Source of the DNA: Candidatus Krumholzibacteriota bacterium
GTDB lineage: Bacteria > Krumholzibacteriota > Krumholzibacteriia > Krumholzibacteriales > Krumholzibacteriaceae
Reading direction: 5' to 3'
Assembly (NCBI GenBank): GCA_030609325.1
Contig: JAUWCL010000022.1
Coordinates: 1 to 57,696, forward strand
DNA: 57,696 bases
Under the pieces are notes generated by a model. It worked only from the letters and a program-made list of their open reading frames with translations, did not search any database and was not told the origin of the DNA. Within the stretch, counting starts at the first letter, position 1. Every line of letters starts with the position of its first letter. The translations under genes were made by a program, and so were the position numbers. This document shows, in pieces, positions 25,904 through 34,403 of this stretch.

Positions 25904-27612
25904 TTGACGAGGTGGCGCTTCAGCTTGCGCGTCGGCGTCTTCGGAAGTTCCGTGTCCCTTATCTGGAATTCATGTATGTGCTTGTAATCGGGGAGATCGG
26001 CGCAGATCCGTTTGATCTCGTCCGAGATCAGTTCACGGATCGTCTCCTCGTTCACCGGCCCCGTGCTTTCATGCACCGAGACGATCGCGTCATAGTCGGG
26101 AACGATGACAGCACCGGGCCGCGGGTTGCCTTTACGGTCCTCGACCGGCATGACGATGCACTCGAGGATCAGCCTGCTCGAACCGAGGAGCGATTCGATC
26201 TCGTCGGGATAGACGTTCTTCCCGCCGGCCGTGACGATCACCGATTTCTTCCGACCGACGATCGTAAGGAATCCGTCGGCGTCGAGGCGCCCGAGATCTC
26301 CCGTGTACAGGGCGCCGTTCCTCAGCACGTCGGAGGTGGCCTCCGGATTCTTGTAATAGCTTTTCATCACGTTTCCGCCGTGAACGACGATCTCGCCGAC
26401 TCCCTCTTCGTTGGGAGAGTCGATATCCACGAGGATATTCGGCAGGGCGAGCCCCACCGTGCCGGGCCGGGGATCCTTGAGGGGATTTAATGAGACCACG
26501 GGGGAGGCCTCCGTCAGTCCGTATCCCTGAAGGACCTTCAGTCCGGCTCCCGTCAGGGCAGCTTCTACGTCCCTTCTCAGGCCGGCCGCGCCGCTGACGC
26601 ATAACCGGATCTTCGACAGGGCGGCCGCAGGGGCAGCCTGCCTGCCGCCGCCGAACAATTTCCCGAACAAGCCCTTTATCTTCGCGAACAGGCCTTTCTT
26701 TCCGCCGGCCGCCCCCGCCGCGCCGGCGAAGAGCTGAACGATGTGCTCGAAGAGAAGGGGGACGCCGATTACGAGGGTCACCCCTTCCCTCTGTATGTCC
26801 TCGAGGATTATGCGCGGCTTGAACGAACGCGCGAACGCCACCGTCGACCCGCGGAAGACGGGCACGAGGAAGTTTGTCATCGACGCGAATGTGTGATGCA
26901 GCGGCAGGACGGACAGGAATACGTCGTCAGGCGATATGTACACCCGGCTGTGGAGAGATTCGAGGTTGGACATCAGGTTGCTCTGGAGCAGGACCGCTCC
27001 CTTCGGCGTGCCCGTCGTGCCCGAAGTGTAGCAGATCGCGGCGATGTCTTCCGCGCGGGTCTCCGACTTTCTCTTGAAGAATGCAGCGTCGCCGCTGCTG
27101 ATCTTGTCTTTCCCCGTAGCCATCACGAGGCCGAGTGTCAACGTTCCGGGCGGCATGTCCTCGTCCCCCATTACGATAGTCTCGATGCCGCCGAGGTTCA
27201 TCTGCTCGATCGATTCGACGAATACCTTCCGCGAGGCGATGATGAACTTCGCCTCCGAGTGGATCATCAGGTGACGGATCTCGTTCTCCTTCATACGCGG
27301 CTCGAGCGGGACTATCACCCCGCCGCACGAGGTCACCGCGGCGTAGACGAGAATCCACTCGGGGCTGTTCTCGGCGATCAGGATGACCCTGTCGCCCTTG
27401 TCGAGTCCGGCTTCGACGAGGCCGGCGCCGATGAACGATATGAGCTTGCCGAACTCCTTGTATGTAATCGACTGGTAACCCCACGGATGATGTTTCTTGA
27501 GCAGGACGGAGGGACCGAACATGCTGATCGCGTAATCGTAAAGGTCGGGAAGTGTCTCGAGTCCCAGCTCGTCGAACTCGCCCGGACTGATCACGTCATT
27601 TTGTATCGACAT
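25888..27612 (-). CDS. AMP-dependent long-chain acyl-CoA synthetase
   Basis: 574 residues of the ANL superfamily. The phosphate loop is AICYTSGTTGTPKGAVLL (YTSGTTGTPKG at 195-205), followed by LQGYGLTEASPVVSLN (A5), YTGDLGRLDADGFLTIVGRK (A8) and a C-terminal lysine motif in ELPKTPTRKLKRH. It activates a fatty or aryl acid to an acyl-AMP and then a thioester. Between residues 296 and 331 there is an odd insertion rich in Ala, Gly and Lys with GLFAKIKGLFGKLFGGG, which looks like a cationic amphipathic helix. It lies between the small unknown gene and UbiA in the operon, so it may supply an acyl group to the same product or to phospholipids. Confidence 0.88.
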   Translation of the reverse strand: MSIQNDVISPGEFDELGLETLPDLYDYAISMFGPSVLLKKHHPWGYQSITYKEFGKLISFIGAGLVEAGLDKGDRVILIAENSPEWILVYAAVTSCGGVIVPLEPRMKENEIRHLMIHSEAKFIIASRKVFVESIEQMNLGGIETIVMGDEDMPPGTLTLGLVMATGKDKISSGDAAFFKRKSETRAEDIAAICYTSGTTGTPKGAVLLQSNLMSNLESLHSRVYISPDDVFLSVLPLHHTFASMTNFLVPVFRGSTVAFARSFKPRIILEDIQREGVTLVIGVPLLFEHIVQLFAGAAGAAGGKKGLFAKIKGLFGKLFGGGRQAAPAAALSKIRLCVSGAAGLRRDVEAALTGAGLKVLQGYGLTEASPVVSLNPLKDPRPGTVGLALPNILVDIDSPNEEGVGEIVVHGGNVMKSYYKNPEATSDVLRNGALYTGDLGRLDADGFLTIVGRKKSVIVTAGGKNVYPDEIESLLGSSRLILECIVMPVEDRKGNPRPGAVIVPDYDAIVSVHESTGPVNEETIRELISDEIKRICADLPDYKHIHEFQIRDTELPKTPTRKLKRHLVKWTEE

Positions 27613-27705
27613 ACCTGATACCCCCTCGATATTCCGCGGACATTCACGGGATCGGGTTCAATCTAGCACCAGCCGATTCCGGCGGGCAATCGTTATTCCA
27701 GTCGG

Positions 27706-28005
27706 CTAGTCGCCGGGTTTGTTCTCGAGCTTCTTCCAGAACTGGTTGGTGGAGGTAAGCCCCCGGACGTTTCTCGACGTCTTCTTGCGCGTTTTGCCTA
27801 TTCGTCCCTTCATCCCGGACAGTTTCCGGCCGATTTTCGAGTGCAGGGTCCGGATCGGGTCCTTCGCCCTGCGGCATTCGTAGAGTGCGTAGGTATACTC
27901 TCTCGGAAAACGCCTCATCATCGCGAAGATGAAGTCGTGAGACTCGAACTCGTCGTTCATCCGGTCCAGGACCGTTTCGAAGACATCGTCTCTCAGCAGT
28001 TCCAT
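27706..28005 (-). CDS. Small conserved-looking protein of unknown function
   Basis: 99 residues. The N-terminal half is acidic and helical (MELLRDDVFETVLDRMNDEF, ESHDFIFAMMRRFPREYTYA). The C-terminal half is strongly basic (SGMKGRIGKTRKKTSRNVRG). It has no membrane segment and no cysteine pair. The two-part charge pattern suggests a nucleic-acid or membrane-surface contact, but no family is recognised. It sits inside the operon, 49 bases after the nitroreductase and 93 bases before the acyl-CoA synthetase. Confidence 0.6.
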   Translation of the reverse strand: MELLRDDVFETVLDRMNDEFESHDFIFAMMRRFPREYTYALYECRRAKDPIRTLHSKIGRKLSGMKGRIGKTRKKTSRNVRGLTSTNQFWKKLENKPGD

Positions 28006-28054
28006 CTTGAATCCTTCTTCTGTGTTTCATCCGGCCGGCGCCGCGATGGGCCGG

Positions 28055-28564
28055 TCAGTCGTTCCGCCATCCTTCGCGGTGTATGCGGGATTCGTCGTAC
28101 TGCGTCCTCGCTTCCTTCTCCTCGGCGGGATGCCCGAGGGCGATGAGGCTCAATATCCCGATATCCGCGGGAATGCCGAGAACTGCCTTGATGGCCGCAA
28201 CCCGTTCCTCCCGCGGATGGCACCCGAGCCAGCAAGAGCCGAGCCCGAGAGCAGCCGCCGCGACGAGGATGTTCTCCGTAGCGGCGGAGCAGTCCTGTAT
28301 CCAGAAATCGGGTGAGATGTCGATCTGGCCGCATACAGCGATAGCCGCTGTCGCTTCGAACAGCATCTTTCCGTACGGGTGGGCTTCCGCAAGCCTGTCG
28401 AGGGTCTCGCGCGAGGTCACCGTCACGAAATGCCACGGCTTGAGATTCCGGCTCGACGGCGCCGCCATGCCGGCCTCGAGGAGCCTGACCATATCCGCGT
28501 CGCTGACGCGCTCTGCGGTATACCTGCGGATGCTTCTCCTCGATAGTATGATATCTATGGACAT
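28055..28564 (-). CDS. Nitroreductase family protein
   Basis: 169 residues, an FMN-binding oxidoreductase of the short NfsB/Frp type. The N-terminal ILSRRSIRRYTAERVSDADM, the substrate/FMN region AAPSSRNLKPWHFVTVTSRE, and GLGSCWLGCHPREERVAAIK near the end are diagnostic. These enzymes use NAD(P)H to reduce nitro groups or quinones or, in some cases, act in biosynthesis. ATG 28564 is chosen; the frame to 28615 overlaps the upstream methyltransferase. In this operon it may be a tailoring reductase/oxidase rather than a detoxifier (inference). Confidence 0.88.
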   Translation of the reverse strand: MSIDIILSRRSIRRYTAERVSDADMVRLLEAGMAAPSSRNLKPWHFVTVTSRETLDRLAEAHPYGKMLFEATAAIAVCGQIDISPDFWIQDCSAATENILVAAAALGLGSCWLGCHPREERVAAIKAVLGIPADIGILSLIALGHPAEEKEARTQYDESRIHREGWRND

Positions 28565-28611
28565 GAGGATTCCTTTCTGGAATGTCGCTTCGACCAGCCC
28601 GGAACGCTGCG

Positions 28612-29412
28612 TCAACCGGACCGGAGCCTCTGTCTGAGAGCTTCGTAGAGCAGTATCGCGGCCGCCGCCGAAACGTTGAGCGAATCGGCCGCGCCCCTCA
28701 TGGGGATTTTAACCCGGACGTCGGCCGCTTTCAACCACTCATCGCCGAGCCCCCTGTCCTCGCTTCCGAGAACGATTGCCGAGGGCGATGCGAGGTCGAT
28801 GTCGCTCCAGGGAGTTCTAGCGTCCGGGGTGGTCGCCATGATTGCTATCCCGTTCCCCTTCAGCCACGATATGACGTCCGCCGCGGGGGCGACCGCCTTC
28901 GGGACTGAGAATACCGTTCCGAGGCTTGCGCGGATCACGTTCGGATTGGAGATCTCGGCGGACGGATCGCTGACTATTACGCCCGTGGCGCCCGCTCCGT
29001 CAGCCGACCGGAATATGGCGCCGAGGTTTCCCGGCTTCTCGAGATGGTCGACGACGAGCAGCAGCGGATTGTCGCCGGTTGGAATATCTTCGAGCGGATG
29101 ATCCCGCCGCTCGGCGACTGCGAGGATCCCGCCGACGCTCTCTCTGTAGGCGATCTTCCCGAAGACCGCACTGGAGACCTCTGTCATCTGCGCGCCTGCA
29201 GCGGCGAGACGTTCAAGCAGTCTTCCTTCCTGTTCGCCATCCGCGATATCGGGGCAATAAAAGACCTCACGGAATTCGACACCCGCATCTGCGGCCCTGG
29301 AGATCTCCCGGACGCCCTCGACGGGCATCAGCCCCGTGCGTGTTCTCTCGCTCCTGCGGCCGAGCCTGATTACGGATTTTATCCTGGGGTTGGAGGGACT
29401 GGTGATCTTCAT
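28612..29412 (-). CDS. SpoU/TrmH-family RNA 2'-O-ribose methyltransferase
   Basis: 266 residues. The N-terminal substrate-binding part opens with SPSNPRIKSVIRLGRRSERT. The SPOUT trefoil-knot domain shows all three motifs: DHLEKPGNLGAIFRSADGAG (motif 1), AIVLGSEDRGL (motif 2) and KIPMRGAADSLNVSAAAAIL (motif 3). It resembles RlmB/TsnR-type 23S rRNA methyltransferases. It probably serves ribosome modification and is only a passenger in the biosynthetic operon. It begins 6 bases after the PP-loop gene stop. Confidence 0.88.
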   Translation of the reverse strand: MKITSPSNPRIKSVIRLGRRSERTRTGLMPVEGVREISRAADAGVEFREVFYCPDIADGEQEGRLLERLAAAGAQMTEVSSAVFGKIAYRESVGGILAVAERRDHPLEDIPTGDNPLLLVVDHLEKPGNLGAIFRSADGAGATGVIVSDPSAEISNPNVIRASLGTVFSVPKAVAPAADVISWLKGNGIAIMATTPDARTPWSDIDLASPSAIVLGSEDRGLGDEWLKAADVRVKIPMRGAADSLNVSAAAAILLYEALRQRLRSG

Positions 29413-29418
29413 CTTCTG

Positions 29419-30414
29419 TCAATCCATCTCGAGGCGCTTCTCTACGTAGGCGACCATGTCCTCGTCCTGTTCCTTCTCGAGGCGCTCGATCGCTTCGTCG
29501 CGGTCCATGTATCCCTCCCTGACGAGCTTGGCCAGCTCGAAAGCGTAGGGATTGTAGCCGAACCTGTCCATGTGTATCTTGTTGGCGAACGCGTTGAGGA
29601 GACAGTTGGTCGAGTTCGGGTCCGTATCGGTCGGCCTCTCCCAGCCGAGCTTCCTGATCGAATCGTGTATCTGGGCCTCATCGTACCGGAGGAAAGCGAG
29701 AGGGCTGATGTTGTGGGGGAAGCGCTCCTCCATCGCGAAATGCTCCTCGGTGAGGAAGTAGTTCTCGAGTCCTGAGCCCGCCGCCTTGTACATCGGATCG
29801 AAGAGGGCCTTCTGCATGCTCCTGATCATCGACGGGTTGTTCTTGAATATCGACGCGGCGATCGGGGCCTGGCCGGGCGACCAGCCGTACACGATGAACG
29901 GGATGTTGCTCTCGACGGCCATGCGAAGCGCGATGAACTTTACTATTCCCATGCAGCTCGTGCAGATCGTGCTTGCTCGCTCAAGAGTCTTCCGCGCGTA
30001 CATCTCCGATTTCTCCGCCTCGCCGAAGAGTTTCCTGAGGATGTCGAACCTGGGCTTGTAGATTATGAGGTCGACCCCGAGCCCCTCGACGACATTACGG
30101 ATGTTTTCGAGCGATCTCGGTGAGATGAATCCGTTGTCGATGGTGAGGGCGAGGATCGAGAGATCGTACGTCTCCTTGAGCACGGCGAGAGTATAGGTCG
30201 AGTCCTTCCCGCCGCTGTAGGCTAGGAGGCAGTCGTGGCCGCCATCCCGCCGACGTTCGTCGAGGAGTTTCTCGAAGCGTTTGCGGTACTTTTCGATCGA
30301 TCTGTCGAGGTGTTCCTGCCCGCGGAAGCTGCGGCAGAAATTACATACGCCTTCATCGTCGTACGATATGCCCGGGAACGTCTCGGGCAGAACACATCTG
30401 GTACATCTTTTCAT
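29419..30414 (-). CDS. PP-loop ATP pyrophosphatase, WbpG/PseA-like amidotransferase family
   Basis: 331 residues. Two CxxC pairs at the N-terminus (Cys4, Cys7, Cys24, Cys27 in MKRCTRCVLPETFPGISYDD and GVCNFC) can bind zinc. The ATP loop is LLAYSGGKDSTYTL (SGGKDS 67-72), and a third CxxC lies in STICTSCMG. This layout is that of the 'N-acetyl sugar amidotransferase' group, which adenylates a carboxylate or carbonyl oxygen before amination or thiolation. No HisH/HisF-type partner is encoded next to it. It lies 24 bases downstream of the NadE-like gene, so the two ATP pyrophosphatases are probably made together. The substrate is unknown. Confidence 0.75.
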   Translation of the reverse strand: MKRCTRCVLPETFPGISYDDEGVCNFCRSFRGQEHLDRSIEKYRKRFEKLLDERRRDGGHDCLLAYSGGKDSTYTLAVLKETYDLSILALTIDNGFISPRSLENIRNVVEGLGVDLIIYKPRFDILRKLFGEAEKSEMYARKTLERASTICTSCMGIVKFIALRMAVESNIPFIVYGWSPGQAPIAASIFKNNPSMIRSMQKALFDPMYKAAGSGLENYFLTEEHFAMEERFPHNISPLAFLRYDEAQIHDSIRKLGWERPTDTDPNSTNCLLNAFANKIHMDRFGYNPYAFELAKLVREGYMDRDEAIERLEKEQDEDMVAYVEKRLEMD

Positions 30415-30438
30415 CTTTCGTCCTTTTCGTTTCCGAAA

Positions 30439-31407
30439 TCAGAATTCTGTCGTTGGCGGCAGTTCCCTCAGGTGGCGCGTCGCTTCGCGCTTGCGGGCGA
30501 GATCTTTCCACCCGCGCTCTATCTGCTCGACCGTCAGGTCGAGCGCGGCCGCCACTTCCTCCTTCGGAATGTTGTTCTCTACGCCGTACAGGATATAGTC
30601 GAGTTTGTCGTAAGGCATGCAGAAATAAAAATCTTCGTCGCTCACCACGTAGCTGTACGTGTCTGGGCTCGGAGTCCGCGAGAGTATCTCCTCGGGAACG
30701 CCGAGATATCGCCCGAGGTCGTATACCTGCTTCTTGTAGAGGTTGGCGATCGGCTCGATATCGACGCCGCCATCGCCGAACTTGACGAAGAAACCCTGGA
30801 TCATCTCCGACAGGTTGGTCGTTCCGCATACTATGTAGTGTCGTTTCTCCGCCTCGTAGTAGAGCTGTATCATGCGCGTGCGCTGCTTGATGTCATTCGC
30901 TGCCATCAGCTCGAGGTAGTCCTTCAGAGGAAGGCGCTTCTTCTTCACGGTGCCGTCCTCGAGGAGCACTTCGATCGAATAGGCGTTGATCCTGTCCTCG
31001 TCGAGCAGGTTCTGCGGAAGCACGAGCCTGAACTTGAACGGCTCGGGGATGCCGGGAAAGAGCTTCCTCACCACGGTGTCTCTCTTCTCATAGACCCCGA
31101 AGGACTCGAGGTAGGGGGAGATGTTGACTTCCTTGTACTCGATGCCGAGCTGTTCGGCCTGCATGGCGCCGTACTCCCGGCTGACCGGGCTCGAATCGGT
31201 CTCGGGCAGAAGCATCCCGAACACCTTGTCAGCCCCGAGGGCGCGTACGGAGAGGGCCGCGGACACGGCCGAATCGAGCCCTCCGCTGAGGCCGATCACG
31301 ATGCCCTTGCGGTTGAAGTAGTCGGAGACCGAGGTCTTTATCATCTTCTCGATCTTCAGGCACGCTTTCTCAGGATCGATATCAAGAACGCTCCTGCTGA
31401 ATGCCAT
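30439..31407 (-). CDS. NAD synthetase-like ATP pyrophosphatase
   Basis: 322 residues. The P-loop is VIGLSGGLDSAVSAAL (SGGLDS 41-46). Downstream motifs are CGTTNLSEMIQGFFVKFGDG and GVDIEPIANLYKKQVYDLGR, as in ammonia-dependent NadE. There is no N-terminal nitrilase/glutaminase domain. It could be the cell's NAD synthetase, but its position between an AMP ligase/ACP pair and a second PP-loop enzyme suggests an amide-forming step on a pathway intermediate (inference). A charged insertion (LLEDGTVKKKRLPLKDYLEL) around residues 147-167 is longer than in typical NadE. Confidence 0.8.
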   Translation of the reverse strand: MAFSRSVLDIDPEKACLKIEKMIKTSVSDYFNRKGIVIGLSGGLDSAVSAALSVRALGADKVFGMLLPETDSSPVSREYGAMQAEQLGIEYKEVNISPYLESFGVYEKRDTVVRKLFPGIPEPFKFRLVLPQNLLDEDRINAYSIEVLLEDGTVKKKRLPLKDYLELMAANDIKQRTRMIQLYYEAEKRHYIVCGTTNLSEMIQGFFVKFGDGGVDIEPIANLYKKQVYDLGRYLGVPEEILSRTPSPDTYSYVVSDEDFYFCMPYDKLDYILYGVENNIPKEEVAAALDLTVEQIERGWKDLARKREATRHLRELPPTTEF

Positions 31408-31437
31408 CTCCAGTCATCCTTTCAGTATTCTGTCTGA

Positions 31438-32973
31438 TCAAAGCTCCTTTTTTGTTATCTTTCCCGAAGAGGTCTTCGGCAGGGAATCCCTGAACTCCAC
31501 CGTCTTCGGCACCATGAAATCCTCGAGATGCTTCATACACCATGCGAGGATCTCCTTCCCGGTGCGTGTCGACCCTTCCTTCAGCACGACGAAGGCCTTT
31601 ACCGCCTCGCCGAGTATCTCGTCCTCGACCCCGACGACCGCCGCTTCGACGATGTCGGGCATCTCGTAAAGTACACTCTCGACCTCTTTGGGGCTTACCT
31701 TTTCGCCGCGACTTTTAATTATATCATCTTTTCTTGACAGAAAATAGAGATACCCGTCCTTGTCCATAGTGAAGAGGTCGCCCGTGTAGAGCACCTTTTC
31801 CCACGGGCAGGGCCCGGGCCGGAGCATCCGGTCCGTCTCTTCGGGAAGTTCCCAGTATCCCTTCATCACGTTGGTACCCCGCACGACGAGCTCTCCAAGG
31901 GTGTCAGGCGCGGTTATGACGTTGTCGTCCTCGTCGACGATGTAGACCTGTTCGTTGGGCATGCCCCTGCCGACGGAGGTGGGACGCGTCTTCAGCTCGG
32001 ACGGCGGGAGGTAGGAGACCCTCTTGCATTCGGTCAGGCCGTACATCGAATAGATCGCCGCGTCGGGGAATATCTCCTGGAGCCCGAGGATGTGCGAGAC
32101 GGGCAGTGCCGCTGCGGTATTCGTGAGGTACCGCAGGTGAGGGAAGCTCTCCTCCCTGAGCTTTTCGAGCTGCAGGAGGATCGCCGATATCGTCGGCACG
32201 ATCGGCAGGCCGGTGACCCGCTCCTTCTTCATCAGGTTGATGACTGCGTACGGATACAGAAAAGATCTCTCGAGGACGAGCGTTCCCCCGAATTGCGCCG
32301 CCATGATCGCCTGGTAGAGGCCATAGTCGAACGAGAGGGGAAGGACGCTGAGGATGATGTCATCCTCGACGTTCTCGAGATATGTCGTTATCGAAGTCGA
32401 CGCGGATACCATGTTCCTGTGCGTCAGCATGACGCCCTTCGGGTTGCCCGTGGTTCCCGACGTGTAGATCAGCGAGGCGAGGTCGATATCGATCGCCTTT
32501 CGGGGCGGTATCGATATGTCGCCGTTCTCCGCGGCATCGTCCCAGGACAGGACCGCATGGGAGGCACCCTCGATCTCGACGGGATCTCCCGCGACGATGA
32601 CGGTCCTGAGCGATTTTGCCGAGGCCGCCGCTCCGCCGGCCGTCGACCATTTGCTGCTGTGCGTTATCAGCGCTGTCGCCCGGCAGTTGTCGAGGATGTA
32701 CGCGAGCTTTTCGGCCTTGATCGTCGGATTAAGGGCGACGAAGACGGCGTCGGCCTTGAGGATGCCGAATATCGAGATCACAGTCTCGGGCGAGTTGTCC
32801 ATCAGCACGGCGACCCTGTCGCCGTACTCGACACCGGCGCCGGTCAGGGACCGCGCAAGGCGGTTTGCCCGCGTCTCGATCTCACCCCAGGTCAGGCGAG
32901 CGGCGCCCGCGATCAGTGCGGTCTTCTGCGGGAGCCGTTCGGATGTGTTTTCCAGGAATTCCTGTAGCAGCAT
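31438..32973 (-). CDS. AMP-forming acyl/aryl ligase acting with an acyl carrier protein
   Basis: 511 residues of the ANL superfamily. The motifs are LASLIYTSGTTGNPKGVMLT (A3), YSMYGLTECKRVSYL (A5), YTGDLFTMDKDGYLYFLSRK (A8) and the C-terminal lysine in LPKTSSGKITKKEL. The overall sequence recalls the acyl-CoA ligase type found beside exosortase-A EPS loci, which are also paired with a stand-alone carrier protein. The gene follows the ACP gene by 32 bases. The simplest reading is that it adenylates an acid and loads it on that ACP. Confidence 0.85.
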   Translation of the reverse strand: MLLQEFLENTSERLPQKTALIAGAARLTWGEIETRANRLARSLTGAGVEYGDRVAVLMDNSPETVISIFGILKADAVFVALNPTIKAEKLAYILDNCRATALITHSSKWSTAGGAAASAKSLRTVIVAGDPVEIEGASHAVLSWDDAAENGDISIPPRKAIDIDLASLIYTSGTTGNPKGVMLTHRNMVSASTSITTYLENVEDDIILSVLPLSFDYGLYQAIMAAQFGGTLVLERSFLYPYAVINLMKKERVTGLPIVPTISAILLQLEKLREESFPHLRYLTNTAAALPVSHILGLQEIFPDAAIYSMYGLTECKRVSYLPPSELKTRPTSVGRGMPNEQVYIVDEDDNVITAPDTLGELVVRGTNVMKGYWELPEETDRMLRPGPCPWEKVLYTGDLFTMDKDGYLYFLSRKDDIIKSRGEKVSPKEVESVLYEMPDIVEAAVVGVEDEILGEAVKAFVVLKEGSTRTGKEILAWCMKHLEDFMVPKTVEFRDSLPKTSSGKITKKEL

Positions 32974-33005
32974 CGCTCTCCACGGGGCTATCTGCCTCTA
33001 TCGAT

Positions 33006-33254
33006 CTAGTTCCCGATCTTCCTCTGGGTGTAAGCGGCAAGCTTCTCGATCGAGTCGAAGTTATCGGGAATGAGTTCCTCGTCTCCCACCTCGATCTCGA
33101 ACTCGTCCTCCACGAACGCGACGAGCTCGAGGATGCCCGTCGAATCGATGATCCCCTTCTCGAGGAACGAATCGTCGTCGGCTATCGACTGATCGGCGGA
33201 ACCGAGGAGAATATTTTCCATGATGTATGTGCGAATCTGATCTTTCATCTCCAA
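33006..33254 (-). CDS. Stand-alone acyl/peptidyl carrier protein
   Basis: 82 residues, acidic, four-helix profile. The phosphopantetheine site is GIIDSTGILELVAFVEDEFE with Ser38 in DST; the usual DSL is changed to DST. Helix III (EELIPDNFDSIEKLAAY) is typical. It is the first gene of the nine-gene operon, so the pathway probably begins with loading of this carrier by the ligase just downstream. It is distinct from housekeeping AcpP, which would read DSLDTVELVM. Confidence 0.88.
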   Translation of the reverse strand: MEMKDQIRTYIMENILLGSADQSIADDDSFLEKGIIDSTGILELVAFVEDEFEIEVGDEELIPDNFDSIEKLAAYTQRKIGN

Positions 33255-33440
33255 ACCGGACCTCCCTGGAACTTCTTATATAGGTCTCTTATGCAACAAC
33301 GGTCTGACGTCCCCGTATAAAAGCGCGAAATTCTGCTGAATAGGCCGCGCAAAGCCGCTGTGGCGCTTTCCGGCGACAAGCAACCTTACGCAGAAGATGT
33401 ACCAATCTTCAAGATAATATTATTTCAGGGAGTCTGCCGC

Positions 33441-34382
33441 TCAGCGTATCCCGAAATAGAGCGAGATTATATGCTGGAGTCCCAGGTCGCCGTAGGGAGT
33501 GGCCGCGTAATCTACGGCGATGCGATTGTCCAGGTCTACTCCCGCTCCGAACGTGAACCCGTCCCCGGCCCGGCTCTTCCTGCCGCACCAGCCGCCACGG
33601 ACGGCGACCGTCCCGGCGATCGTGAGCTCGACCCCGGCGCCGATGTATGAGTCCTCAAACCTCGGCTTGACGAAGTCCAGGCCGAGAGAGAATCCGACGC
33701 TGCCTGCCGCCGCCTTCGTCGTGTAGACCGCGCCGGCGCGGATCGTTGTCGGAAGAGGCTCCTCTTTCTCGACGAACTTGATGTCGGGTCCCATATTCTG
33801 GACGGTGAGGCCGACCTTAGTGCCGACCACGGGGATGTCGTAGAAAGCGCCTATATCGACTCCGTAGCCGCCCGCAGACCACTCGGAAAGCGTTTCCCTG
33901 AAATACTTCAGGTTGACGCCGGCCGAGAAGTTCGCAGTCGGGCCGAAGCCCAGGCCGACAAGCGCCTGGTAATTGTAGTTCTTGAGGGGATCGGTCATCT
34001 GACCGGATTCGTCGTATCCCTGAATGTCGTTTCCGTACTCGTAGACCAGCCCGCCGCCGAGCGTAAGCCATTTCGAGACGCGGGTGTTGCCCGACAGGCT
34101 GGTGTACCTCGTATCCATCAGCCACTCGGAATGAAACAGGCCGAAGCCGCTTCGCTTCATCGACGGCAGTGTTGCCGGATTGGAGAGCCAGTTGAAGGGG
34201 TCGTCGTCAAGCGCTGCCTTGACCTCACCCATCGCTATCGACTTGGGGCCCACGGGTCTCAGGAGATAGCCGGCGCCGGCGCTGCCCGGTCCGTCGTTGG
34301 CTCTGACGGCCGGCGCCGAGAATATCGATGCCATGAGGAGCGCCAGGATTATCGCTGTCTTGTATGCTCTGTGACGTCTCAT
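33441..34382 (-). CDS. PorV/PorQ-like outer-membrane beta-barrel protein (second copy)
   Basis: 313 residues. A signal peptide (AIILALLMASIFSAPAVRA) is followed by LLRPVGPKSIAMGEVKAALD and WLSNPATLPSM, the PorV-family N-terminus, and then alternating beta-strands to the end (IISLYFGIR). It follows the Fn3/CTD gene by 21 bases. A near-identical but truncated copy of its first 49 codons lies at 54587-54733. Role by family: outer-membrane receiver/shuttle for C-terminal-domain cargo, or a plain outer-membrane lipid-transport barrel. It is only distantly similar to the PorV-like protein at 15.6 kb. Confidence 0.85.
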   Translation of the reverse strand: MRRHRAYKTAIILALLMASIFSAPAVRANDGPGSAGAGYLLRPVGPKSIAMGEVKAALDDDPFNWLSNPATLPSMKRSGFGLFHSEWLMDTRYTSLSGNTRVSKWLTLGGGLVYEYGNDIQGYDESGQMTDPLKNYNYQALVGLGFGPTANFSAGVNLKYFRETLSEWSAGGYGVDIGAFYDIPVVGTKVGLTVQNMGPDIKFVEKEEPLPTTIRAGAVYTTKAAAGSVGFSLGLDFVKPRFEDSYIGAGVELTIAGTVAVRGGWCGRKSRAGDGFTFGAGVDLDNRIAVDYAATPYGDLGLQHIISLYFGIR

Positions 34383-34403
34383 ATGCTATCCTGTTTCCTC
34401 AGG

